Shown: one piece after another, positions 24,841 through 31,742 of the stretch
Layout: every line of letters starts with the position of its first letter
How positions within the stretch are numbered: position 1 is the first letter of the stretch
Origin: Gallibacterium melopsittaci
Lineage (GTDB): Bacteria > Pseudomonadota > Gammaproteobacteria > Enterobacterales > Pasteurellaceae
Length of the DNA stretch: 49,499 bases
Direction of reading: 5' to 3'
Assembly: GCF_042433085.1 (NCBI RefSeq)
Contig: NZ_JBHLWA010000040.1
Location: forward strand, 1 to 49,499
Notes under the pieces: model-generated
What the model was told of the DNA's origin: nothing
The model's input: the letters and a program-made list of their open reading frames with translations, nothing else
The model's database searches: none
Program-made: the position numbers and the translations under genes

Positions 24841-25068
24841 ATGAAAATAAATCATATTAAGAAATTAATAATAGCAAACATCATTGTTTTTATTTTATAC
24901 ATTATCTTTAACATTGTGTTATTAGCAATAATAAAAACAATGAATAACATTGATTTCATTGATTTTGCATGGCAGTACATAAAAAATCAATTTTGGATAG
25001 TTTTACTAATGTTAGTACTAATGATAATAGGTATTAGTGATTATTACAAAAAACAACAAAAAGTATAA
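24841..25068 (+). CDS. Small two-TM protein, unknown
   Basis: 75 aa from the ATG at 24841; a GTG at 24820 in frame is possible and neither has a clear ribosome binding site. Two hydrophobic helices: 'LIIANIIVFILYIIFNIVLL' and 'FWIVLLMLVLMIIGI', with a lysine-rich end ('YYKKQQKV'). Very AT-rich, cargo-like. No family recognised. Confidence 0.45.
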   Translation: MKINHIKKLIIANIIVFILYIIFNIVLLAIIKTMNNIDFIDFAWQYIKNQFWIVLLMLVLMIIGISDYYKKQQKV

Positions 25069-25138
25069 AGGATAATATGTTTTTTCATTTCTTTGGCTAT
25101 ATTCAATTAGAACTACTTAAAATAAACTAGAGAAAAAT

Positions 25139-25453
25139 ATGATTAAGAAAAACAAATATTATTATAGAAAAAAAATACGCGATATCACAAACAATATATT
25201 AATGGCAGTTGTGATACTTTCATTGTCATTCCTAATTTTTACTCTATTAAAAATTGGAATTGAATGGTGGATTGATAAATATGAAGCCTCTCATGATGAT
25301 AGCATAAGTTTTAATGACCATTGTACCAGGTATTATTTGCAAAGACCATCTGGTAAAGATCACATTACAATTAACCGTGATTCTGAGATTATCATAAAAT
25401 TTAATGAAAACGGACGTTGTGATGTCATTATCCAACTAGATAATCAAAGTTAG
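25139..25453 (+). CDS. Small single-TM protein, unknown
   Basis: 104 aa. Basic N-terminus ('MIKKNKYYYRKKIRD'), one membrane helix ('ILMAVVILSLSFLIFTLLKI') and an outside domain of ~60 residues with two cysteines ('DHCTRYYLQRPSGKDHITIN', 'GRCDVIIQL'). AT-rich like the gene before it. Function not recognised. Confidence 0.45.
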   Translation: MIKKNKYYYRKKIRDITNNILMAVVILSLSFLIFTLLKIGIEWWIDKYEASHDDSISFNDHCTRYYLQRPSGKDHITINRDSEIIIKFNENGRCDVIIQLDNQS

Positions 25454-25554
25454 CAATATAAAGAAACAATTAAGTGTTAATGACTATAGAAACGATTTAT
25501 AGATATCAAATAAGCTGTAGTATATACAAAGAATATATACATAAAGGAGGGGCT

Positions 25555-25794
25555 ATGACTACAGTAACTGCGACAGTTTGTATGAATAATAAAAGTCAAG
25601 CAATTAGAATCCCTAAAATTGCAGAATTACCGACCACGACAAAAAATGTGAATATTATCATTCAAGGTAATACTCGTATTATCACGCCATTAAATAATGT
25701 TTGGGATAGTTGGTTTTATGATGTGAATACAGTATCTGATGATTTTATGCCAGATAGAGAACAACCGCAAATGCAGGAACGAGAGTCATTCTAA
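25555..25794 (+). CDS. vapB: VapB-type antitoxin (AbrB fold) whose toxin is deleted
   Basis: 79 aa from the ATG behind AAAGGAGGGGCT; longer in-frame starts are not needed. It follows Haemophilus VapB closely: 'TATVCMNNKSQAIRIPK' (swapped-hairpin AbrB DNA-binding part), 'VNIIIQGNTRIITP', 'NVWDSWF', 'VSDDFMPDREQP' and 'QERESF'. VapB normally represses its operon and neutralises the PIN toxin VapC encoded by an overlapping gene. Here the VapC start codon overlaps the vapB stop (TAATG), but almost all of vapC is gone (next entry). Confidence 0.85.
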   Translation: MTTVTATVCMNNKSQAIRIPKIAELPTTTKNVNIIIQGNTRIITPLNNVWDSWFYDVNTVSDDFMPDREQPQMQERESF

Positions 25795-25861
25795 TGTTAA
25801 TGTCAAAGAATTTACTAAAGTAAATGGTTTAAGAGTAATAGACTGGAGTAAAGAAATATAG
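25794..25861 (+). pseudogene. vapC remnant: start codon plus the last ~20 codons
   Basis: ATG at 25794-25796 overlaps the vapB stop as in intact vapBC operons. From 25799, one frame over, the sequence reads NVKEFTKVNGLRVIDWSKEI then TAG; this matches the C-terminal end of VapC proteins (N-x-R/K-EF-x-x-V-x-GL-x-x-x-DW). About 110 codons with the PIN active site are missing, leaving a clean deletion scar. Confidence 0.7.
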
Positions 25862-25906
25862 TTTATTAAGAAGTGTTAATAATTATAAGTTTTTAGAGAG
25901 AATAAA

Positions 25907-26194
25907 ATGTTAAGTACAGAACGAAAAGCTGAAATGATACAAAGCCTAAAAGAAGATTATGTTGTTTTAACAGATATTGTTTGTGAAGTTGTTGCTGATA
26001 CTAAAGCTGATATGCTCGTTTTAAAAAGAGGAAAGATAGATTTATCAAGTCTTGAACAAGATAAAGTTCTCTTACATAAGCTTGATCAAGAGTATTTATC
26101 TTTATGTGAAAAAGACCAAGTAAAAGCCGTTGATATTATCGAAAAAATCTACGAATTAAGCGACAAATACGATAAGTTAAGAATGAGCATTTAA
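25907..26194 (+). CDS. Small helical protein, unknown
   Basis: 95 aa, charged, predicted mostly helical with heptad-like spacing ('LEQDKVLLHKLDQEYLSL', 'AVDIIEKIYELSDKYDKLRM'). ATG follows a weak AGAGAG. A TTG-started gene begins 2 bp after its stop, so a two-gene unit is likely. No family recognised; small size and position in a cargo region with toxin-antitoxin loci make an antitoxin-like role possible but unproven. Confidence 0.45.
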   Translation: MLSTERKAEMIQSLKEDYVVLTDIVCEVVADTKADMLVLKRGKIDLSSLEQDKVLLHKLDQEYLSLCEKDQVKAVDIIEKIYELSDKYDKLRMSI

Positions 26195-26196
26195 AG

Positions 26197-26409
26197 TTGC
26201 CGATTAATATTGATTTAAGTATTGAGAGAAATACAAAACGCTACAAAGAAAAGCAAGCTCAAGAACATACTATTCCTCGTATCACGAGTCGAGCTGACAT
26301 TGAAAAAATGGCATTATCTTATCACAGTACTCTAAGTGAAATTCGTAAAATGGGAATAAAGATAATTGATGCAGAACAAATTAACTGGGAACAGTCTTTG
26401 ATTAGATAA
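26197..26409 (+). CDS. Small protein, unknown, possibly truncated
   Basis: 70 aa, TTG start at 26197 immediately after the previous stop, or a later in-frame ATG near 26309. Charged and soluble ('RNTKRYKEKQAQEHTIPRIT'). The sequence after the stop still reads as lysine-rich in other frames, so the gene could be the front part of a longer decayed one. No family recognised. Confidence 0.35.
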   Translation: MPINIDLSIERNTKRYKEKQAQEHTIPRITSRADIEKMALSYHSTLSEIRKMGIKIIDAEQINWEQSLIR

Positions 26410-26520
26410 GAAACAAGCTATCAAAAAAGTAAAAAAGGCTATACCATTGAACAATCAAAGCATATGGAGATGTTAGCAATAGAAAAAATATCTAATGGAT
26501 AGGGAGATAAAATAAAAAAA

Positions 26521-26656
26521 CCTTATACGAAATAAGGGTCTTCTATCGAGCTATGTGTTTATTAACGTGGGCATGCTCTAGCACCACTAAATTCATCTCT
26601 TGAGCTATGTGTTTATTAACGTGGGCATGCTCTAGCACCACATCTATATAATAGAT
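26521..26656 (+). ncRNA. Type III antitoxin RNA candidate (TenpI-like), two pseudoknot repeats
   Basis: Two identical 40-nt repeats at 26548-26587 and 26602-26641 (period 54) lie ~100 bp upstream of the TenpN-like toxin gene, the standard order of type III toxin-antitoxin loci. Each repeat spells an H-type pseudoknot: GAGC (26548-26551) pairs with GCTC (26575-26578), and GTGG (26567-26570) pairs with CCAC (26584-26587), crossing the first stem. Pseudoknotted repeats are how such RNAs bind and inhibit their toxin. A small hairpin precedes the array (CCTTAT 26521-26526 / ATAAGG 26532-26537). A second, ATCTAT/ATAGAT (26642-26647/26651-26656), follows it, where these systems have an attenuating terminator. 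Confidence 0.75.
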
Positions 26657-26745
26657 GATATAGAGAAAAGATCAAGTATTAATGACTATATTTATTTCTT
26701 AGAAACTATATAATTCAATATTATAGAATTTTTTGAAAAAAATGT

Positions 26746-27222
26746 ATGCTAATAAAAAACCTTGATTTACAACTTGACCTCTTATCACAAGATTTTTTTG
26801 TTAATAAAGCGCCAATGCTTAATGAGATTCTTGAAAAAGATCATCGCCCTTATTGTGTTCTGCTTGTTCAAGTTAAAAATCTTCATTTTGCATTACCGCT
26901 AAGAACTAATCTACCACAACCAGAGAACGACAAAATTTGCTTTAAAACCATTCATAATGATAAAGGAGGTTATAAAGGGATAGACTTTACTAAAGCTATT
27001 ATTGTCGATTTACATAATGATATTATGAATACCAATATTCAACTCAGAGATAAGCAAGAATTTCTTTGTATTCAAGGCAATGTGAAAAAAATTATCCGTA
27101 ACTTCAAAAAGTTTGTTGAGCGATACATTACTGAAATGAAAAATTCACCGGAGAAATTAAGCAATGATTTTCAGTTTTGTACGTTAATTAATTATCATAG
27201 TGAGCTAAAAATTAAGAAATAA
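26746..27222 (+). CDS. Type III toxin-antitoxin system toxin, TenpN-like endoribonuclease
   Basis: 158 aa. The central part resembles the TenpN branch of the ToxN/AbiQ fold: 'VLLVQVKNLHFALPLRTNLP' (the family's 'F-x-x-PLRTN' strand, counterpart of ToxN's 'PLTS'), 'KGGYKGIDFTKAIIV', and a helical end 'FVERYITEMKNSPEKLSNDF' closing with 'LINYHSEL'. Such toxins cut RNA at specific sites, release their own antitoxin RNA repeats, and act in plasmid retention or abortive phage defence. The tandem pseudoknot repeats upstream make the assignment much stronger. The ribosome binding site is weak, as expected for a toxin kept low. Confidence 0.75.
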   Translation: MLIKNLDLQLDLLSQDFFVNKAPMLNEILEKDHRPYCVLLVQVKNLHFALPLRTNLPQPENDKICFKTIHNDKGGYKGIDFTKAIIVDLHNDIMNTNIQLRDKQEFLCIQGNVKKIIRNFKKFVERYITEMKNSPEKLSNDFQFCTLINYHSELKIKK

Positions 27223-27348
27223 GATATGGCATAACAGTCATCAGTAATGGAATTTGATACATGCAATTATTAAAATAGTAGCAACAATAAGATTTGAAAC
27301 AGAGTTAGTGAGTGTATGTTTTATTAAAGTGAAAAAGGAGACTCCATA

Positions 27349-27918
27349 ATGTTAAATAAAACTAAAAACTATTCTGCATTTTATGTTGCAGAGCCCTTTA
27401 ATGAAAGTAACTTAGGTGCACATGCAACTAAAGATTTCTGTTATTACAATATGTTAAGAGCGTGGAAAGGAAAAGATAATACGTTTTCTTTTATCAATGC
27501 ACACGATGCAACTTATAGTGTACGTGACGGAAGTGATTGGGAAAGAACCTTAAAACCTAGATTACATGAAAGATTAAAAGTATCCAAGAATATTATCTTG
27601 TTTTTAAGTAAAAATACTAGAAATTCAAGAGCGTTAACAGAAGAAATTGAATATGGCATTAGAACGCTGGGTTTACCTGTAATTGTTATTTATCCTGATT
27701 ATAAGGAAAAAAATGATTTATTGAGTGGGAATGGTAATTTAAGACAAGAAATTAAAGACTTATGGAACAAATTACCAAGCTTTGATAAGTTAATGCACAA
27801 TGTACCGACTCTTCATATTCCAATGAATAAAAAGATTATTTATAAAGCTCTCAGTATAACTGATTTTACTATACAATTTAAGAATAAAATAGAAAATGGA
27901 GTATATTATTATAAATAA
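27349..27918 (+). CDS. TIR-like protein, Thoeris ThsB-type sensor (candidate)
   Basis: 189 aa. The fold reads as TIR-like (MTH538/ThsB family): an opening strand 'YSAFYVAEPFNES', a middle part 'TYSVRDGSDWERTLKPRLHE', then 'LKVSKNIILFLSKNTRNSRA', 'LTEEIEYGIRTLGLPVIVIY' with the glutamates expected at the NAD-binding edge. In Thoeris, ThsB senses phage and makes an ADP-ribose-derived signal from NAD+. The next gene encodes a TM-macro protein, the effector type paired with ThsB in type II Thoeris. Start behind AAAAAGGAGACTCCATA. Confidence 0.75.
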   Translation: MLNKTKNYSAFYVAEPFNESNLGAHATKDFCYYNMLRAWKGKDNTFSFINAHDATYSVRDGSDWERTLKPRLHERLKVSKNIILFLSKNTRNSRALTEEIEYGIRTLGLPVIVIYPDYKEKNDLLSGNGNLRQEIKDLWNKLPSFDKLMHNVPTLHIPMNKKIIYKALSITDFTIQFKNKIENGVYYYK

Positions 27919-27966
27919 CAGATTTTTACTAATTTTATTCTAAAATGAATAATAAGGTTATTATTT

Positions 27967-28806
27967 ATGAGAAAAGTTCGTCTTTTTGATGTGAATTTAA
28001 GAAAATTGTATTGTGAAGTTTTTTCTATATTTTCTACTTTTTTAGGTATTTTTGCTTTCATTATTGATAATAATGTATTTAAAGAAAATGTTTTCTGCCT
28101 AGTTAGCTTTGTTTTTATCTTTCTTATTGTAATATATTTTATTTTATGGATTTGGGTATCTAAATGGAAAAGTATCAATATAAATATAGAGAACACTACT
28201 ATATCTATCATTACAGGTGATATCTTTAAACAGGATGGTTTAAAGGTGATTGCTTTTAATGAATATTTTGATACACAAGTAGATGATACAATCATTTCAA
28301 AACAGTCATTAAATGGTATTTTTATAAAAGAAAGAGTGTTTAATGTAGATAAATTGAATAAACATATTGAAACATATCCTTTTAACAAGGAAGATATTTT
28401 AGATGAAAATACTAATCGTATTTTTGGAAAGACGAAAAGATATAAAATAGGTACAGTTTGTTTATACAATGACTATATATTGACAGCTTTTTCGAAGTTT
28501 AATGAAAGAAATCAAGCTTATTTAACAATGCCTGAATATTTAGGATTTTTAATTAAGTTTTGGGATGAGATAAATGTTGTATATTCTCAAAAAAGTGTTT
28601 CTGTTCCTATATTTGGCTCAGGAATTACAAGGATTAGAGAACACAAAAATATTACAGATGAAGAGCTGTTAAAAATAATGTTATGGACATTTAAAATAAG
28701 TGAGACTAGGTTTAAATATCCTGCAAAATTAACAATTGTTATTCACCCAGAGAAAATTGATCAAATTAACTTATTTGAAATTAAATCAATGCAAAATGGA
28801 ATTTAA
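27967..28806 (+). CDS. Macro-domain membrane effector, type II Thoeris ThsA-like (candidate)
   Basis: 279 aa. Two membrane helices at about residues 18-36 ('FSIFSTFLGIFAFIIDNNVF') and 41-62 ('NVFCLVSFVFIFLIVIYFIL'), then a macro-type domain from about residue 78: 'KVIAFNEYFDTQVDDTIIS' (the 'N-x-x-F/D' ligand region) and 'SVSVPIFGSGITRIREHKNI' (the GxG loop near the C-terminus). TM-macro ThsA proteins bind the His-ADPR signal made by their TIR partner and then disrupt the membrane. It starts 48 bp after the TIR gene, same strand. Confidence 0.75.
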   Translation: MRKVRLFDVNLRKLYCEVFSIFSTFLGIFAFIIDNNVFKENVFCLVSFVFIFLIVIYFILWIWVSKWKSININIENTTISIITGDIFKQDGLKVIAFNEYFDTQVDDTIISKQSLNGIFIKERVFNVDKLNKHIETYPFNKEDILDENTNRIFGKTKRYKIGTVCLYNDYILTAFSKFNERNQAYLTMPEYLGFLIKFWDEINVVYSQKSVSVPIFGSGITRIREHKNITDEELLKIMLWTFKISETRFKYPAKLTIVIHPEKIDQINLFEIKSMQNGI

Positions 28807-28935
28807 TCTTAATTATGACTAATTTTTTTACATTGATAGTAATCGTGAAAAAAACTTTGGAAATTTATTCAAATAAGAAACTTAAACAAATTGAATTAAT
28901 ACGGCTAGCAAGTCATTCAGAATTGTTTTAACTCA

Positions 28936-28964
28936 TTGACAACTTCCCAAAAATAGACTATACC
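28936..28964 (+). promoter_or_regulatory. Sigma-70-type promoter candidate for the DUF3742-like gene
   Basis: TTGACA (28936-28941), 17-bp spacer, TATACC (28959-28964). A perfect -35 with a fair -10, 40 bp ahead of the ATG at 29004 and after a 130-bp AT-rich gap behind the Thoeris pair. Confidence 0.55.
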
Positions 28965-29003
28965 TAACAGTAATTAATCACCCAAACAAGTGGAGTGCAT
29001 AAA

Positions 29004-29342
29004 ATGACGGATACTAATAATTTAGGGTACAGATTTGGCACTTATCTGAAAAAATTAAGATTGGAAAAGAAAGCTAGTCAACCAGTATTGTATTATGCTC
29101 AATTAGCAATAATTGGAGCAGCTGTATTTTCGATTATTGCTTTTGGTGTAATGTTTGGTGTATTGCTATTTGCACTATATATTGTGCTTAATTTTCTCAA
29201 GAAAGGTACTTCTGAAGATGAGGTATTATCTGATGCATTCTCTACTCAAGAGAATGATAATTCAGAAAACTCCTATCATGGAGCAGGTTTATATGAACAT
29301 GGTTGGGGTGAGTATTGGGGCAAAGTTAAGGATGATAACTGA
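29004..29342 (+). CDS. DUF3742-like ICE membrane protein
   Basis: 112 aa from the ATG at 29004 (GTGGAG upstream), in preference to a GTG at 28995. Features: 'YRFGTYLKKLRLEKKA', hydrophobic stretch 'AQLAIIGAAVFSIIAFGVMF' extending to residue ~60, and a polar tail with 'GAGLYEHGWGEYWGK'. This layout matches DUF3742 proteins that sit beside TraG in PFGI-1-type elements. Role unknown. Confidence 0.6.
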   Translation: MTDTNNLGYRFGTYLKKLRLEKKASQPVLYYAQLAIIGAAVFSIIAFGVMFGVLLFALYIVLNFLKKGTSEDEVLSDAFSTQENDNSENSYHGAGLYEHGWGEYWGKVKDDN

Positions 29343-29355
29343 TTTTTTTATTTAG

Positions 29356-29389
29356 AAAAGCCAAGAAATTTAATATTCTTGGCTTTTTT
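29356..29389. terminator. Bidirectional terminator between the + and - transfer operons
   Basis: AAAAGCCAAGAA (29356-29367) pairs with TTCTTGGCTTTT (29376-29387), flanked by A-rich and T-rich ends, so it can stop transcription from both sides. It sits between the DUF3742-like gene (+) and traG (-), where the operons converge. Confidence 0.9.
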
Positions 29390-29397
29390 ATATTTTC

Positions 29398-30954
29398 TTA
29401 TTTCATTCCTTTCGTTGCTGTTTGTTGTGCTATATTCGTTCCCCTTTGTGCTACTTGACTACCTGATGCTTGTGTTGATTGAGATCCTCTAGAAAAAGAA
29501 GATGCTATATTTCCTACTGTAATACCAGCCCATCCTATTGCAATCATAAAAAATGATGGCAACAATAAATACATTGTTCCGATAACCAATTTAACTACGG
29601 TATCATCTTCAAGATTCATAACTCCAACTATATTCCAGGCATTATGTGTATCTGAATTATAAAGTGCTGTTAGTAACCAAGTATCAAGCCATCTTGCTAA
29701 TTCCCACCAAAATGTTAAAAAATATAAGCCAAACTGCACAAAGGTAAGTGTCATCACGGTTTTAGCACTATATGCACTCATTAACAAAATAATTGGCATG
29801 CTAATTGTTAATGCCATAATTAAGAACCCCTGTATCATCGGTAATGCTTGACGCATGGCATCGAAACCAGGTGTAGCTGCAGTTAAGCCTAGAGTTGTTC
29901 CCACACCTGAAAAGAATCTTGAAACAGCTGATCGCGCAGAAGAAAATAGATCATCGTCTGGGGTAAGGTTATAACTTAAATTAGAATAAGCTGCTCCCGT
30001 TGATACTTTAATATTTTCGGGACGTACTAATGTTCGAACTAAAATATCACTTTCGGATAATGAGCCTCGTAAGTTATTACCATCTACCCAATTTTTAAAC
30101 CGTTGTATCAAATTTGGATCATACTGTTCTAATAACCTTGCTTTTAGTCCAATGCCTGCATCGTCCCACCATTCGCGACAAGTTGGAAAACCGCCTTTTC
30201 CTGTATTCGGTAAGGCTTGATCACGCTGTGGATCATACGTCCACTGACTACGCGGCATCTTTGAACGATAACGGTCATATAATCCTGGTGTTTCAACCAT
30301 TAAACGAGAACCGATCCAGTCTAAATCTCTTGCTTGTACTTCATCGACTTCAATTTGTTGACGTTTAATTTTGGTACGAGCAGGGACGTAGCATTGCTCA
30401 TAAAATTCTTGCACCTCTTGTCGCAATACAGGGCTGGTAATTTGGGTACGTTGCACATCAAAACGTAATTGACGTAAATCGGGCTTACACGGTATCGCCG
30501 TGATGGCTGCTTGCGTTACCGCTTTATTTAAGGTGTGCGTAAATGCCCACCAAAGCGGTAATTTGGCAACTTGCCCATCTAAGGTACTTTGCATTGCACC
30601 AAGATTGGTGTCCTGTGGTTTTAGGATAGTATAGCCACATTGCTGTGAACGGCTTTCATCATACACAAGATTATTCACTGAAGCCGTCATTAACGGCATA
30701 CAAGTGAACACTATCATTACAACTTGCATATACAAGGCGTGTTCCAATCTGGATATTAACAGCTTTCCTTTATTTCCCTCATCATCGCCCTCTTCGCGAA
30801 CTTTGAGCCAAAGTTTTAGGATAGATAACATCATCGGTAACGCAAATAACCCCGTTTCGACAAACAAATACCAAATATTTTCATTGATGATCCAGCCTAA
30901 TAATGTGAGGAAATACTCAAAATAGCTATTTACATGGAGCGTCATATCAAACAT
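29398..30954 (-). CDS. traG: TraG N-terminal-domain conjugation protein
   Basis: 518-aa inner-membrane protein matching the TraG N-terminal family of GI-type T4SS. Membrane helices cluster near residues 30-48, 85-102 and from ~365 to 490 ('IQGFLIMALTISMPIILLMS', 'VIGTMYLLLPSFFMIAIGWA'). A long periplasmic part lies between, with cysteines 'QQCGYTILKPQD' and 'PCKPDLRQLRFDVQRTQI'. It works in mating-pair formation/stabilisation. Last gene of the - strand operon; its start overlaps the gene before it by 8 bp. Confidence 0.88.
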   Translation of the reverse strand: MFDMTLHVNSYFEYFLTLLGWIINENIWYLFVETGLFALPMMLSILKLWLKVREEGDDEGNKGKLLISRLEHALYMQVVMIVFTCMPLMTASVNNLVYDESRSQQCGYTILKPQDTNLGAMQSTLDGQVAKLPLWWAFTHTLNKAVTQAAITAIPCKPDLRQLRFDVQRTQITSPVLRQEVQEFYEQCYVPARTKIKRQQIEVDEVQARDLDWIGSRLMVETPGLYDRYRSKMPRSQWTYDPQRDQALPNTGKGGFPTCREWWDDAGIGLKARLLEQYDPNLIQRFKNWVDGNNLRGSLSESDILVRTLVRPENIKVSTGAAYSNLSYNLTPDDDLFSSARSAVSRFFSGVGTTLGLTAATPGFDAMRQALPMIQGFLIMALTISMPIILLMSAYSAKTVMTLTFVQFGLYFLTFWWELARWLDTWLLTALYNSDTHNAWNIVGVMNLEDDTVVKLVIGTMYLLLPSFFMIAIGWAGITVGNIASSFSRGSQSTQASGSQVAQRGTNIAQQTATKGMK

Positions 30955-31270
30955 TGCTTGCCTCCAATAAATTCATAATGTTGACAAGTTCAGCAAACGC
31001 CACAAAAATGCCCATTTTTTTTGCTAAACGTTTGCTTTCTACTGCCCAATGTGCATTTTTCTGCCCAATTTTGTATAAGATATAAAAAATAACGGCATAA
31101 AGTATAATTCGCCAAAACAGTAACAATGAACGGTATTCTTCAGTAAATGTTTTTAACTCATGATTAGGGAAAAAGTGCATTAATACCGCACTGAGTAATG
31201 TCAGCCCCACACAGGAAAGCAATACGACAATTATCAGCCGTGTACTTTGTTTTATCATTTGCCAATTCAT
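30947..31270 (-). CDS. Inner-membrane ICE protein, unknown
   Basis: 107 aa with two or three membrane helices: 'LIIVVLLSCVGLTLLSAVLM' and 'LLLFWRIILYAVIFYILYKI', ending in a short helical tail. It occupies the slot between TraC and TraG where GI-type clusters carry small membrane proteins. No specific family recognised. Coupled to traG by overlap. Confidence 0.6.
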   Translation of the reverse strand: MNWQMIKQSTRLIIVVLLSCVGLTLLSAVLMHFFPNHELKTFTEEYRSLLLFWRIILYAVIFYILYKIGQKNAHWAVESKRLAKKMGIFVAFAELVNIMNLLEASNV

Positions 31271-31316
31271 AATAGCCCCTTATAAATAGATTATTTTTTA
31301 CACATATAAAAACAAT

Positions 31317-31742
31317 CTATTTATCATCTTGTTTTTGATACGATTTATTCTGGTGTTTAACAATATTATCCACAGGTTTTGTGGATAAGCTTGTTGTTTT
31401 GTCCTCACGTAGTAAGTGATGTAACGTATCAATCAGATAATAAGCATCAAATTCATCTATCACTTCCATGTAGTAACGCAACTTTGGTGATAAATCTGGA
31501 AAACGAGTTTGTCCCATTACATTTAAGACTAAATTGAACCAACCTCCACTACCAATAAACAATAATTGAATATAACGTTGCTGATAAACACGATAAGGTT
31601 TTAACTTCATAGAAATCAGCTGACCAATTTCCCTTATAATAGCTTGTTTTAATCGATACAATGAATGAACAAAGCAAGATTGAATATCTAACTGGCAATG
31701 ACTAAACGGTGGAGTTGTCATATCAAATAAGCGAACCATCAT
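31317..31742 (-). CDS. ICE transfer-cluster protein, unknown
   Basis: 141 aa, soluble, no signal peptide. Its start overlaps the end of traC by 4 bp, so it is translated with it. 'RYIQLLFIGSGGWFNLVLNV' and 'YYLIDTLHHLLREDK' are its most distinct parts. Probably a cytoplasmic accessory factor; I do not recognise the family. Confidence 0.6.
   Translation of the reverse strand: MMVRLFDMTTPPFSHCQLDIQSCFVHSLYRLKQAIIREIGQLISMKLKPYRVYQQRYIQLLFIGSGGWFNLVLNVMGQTRFPDLSPKLRYYMEVIDEFDAYYLIDTLHHLLREDKTTSLSTKPVDNIVKHQNKSYQKQDDK

Noticed and set aside
26548..26641. Two 40-bp direct repeats as a minimal CRISPR array
   Set aside because: Spacer would be only 14 bp, no cas genes, and the repeats fold as pseudoknots before a TenpN-like toxin, which explains them better.
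27909..28469. 186-aa open frame on the - strand opposite the macro-domain gene
   Set aside because: Antisense shadow of an AT-rich gene; low-complexity translation.
29155..29355. Open frame overlapping the DUF3742-like gene
   Set aside because: Out-of-frame shadow with no start signal; the promoter and ribosome binding site fit the gene at 29004.
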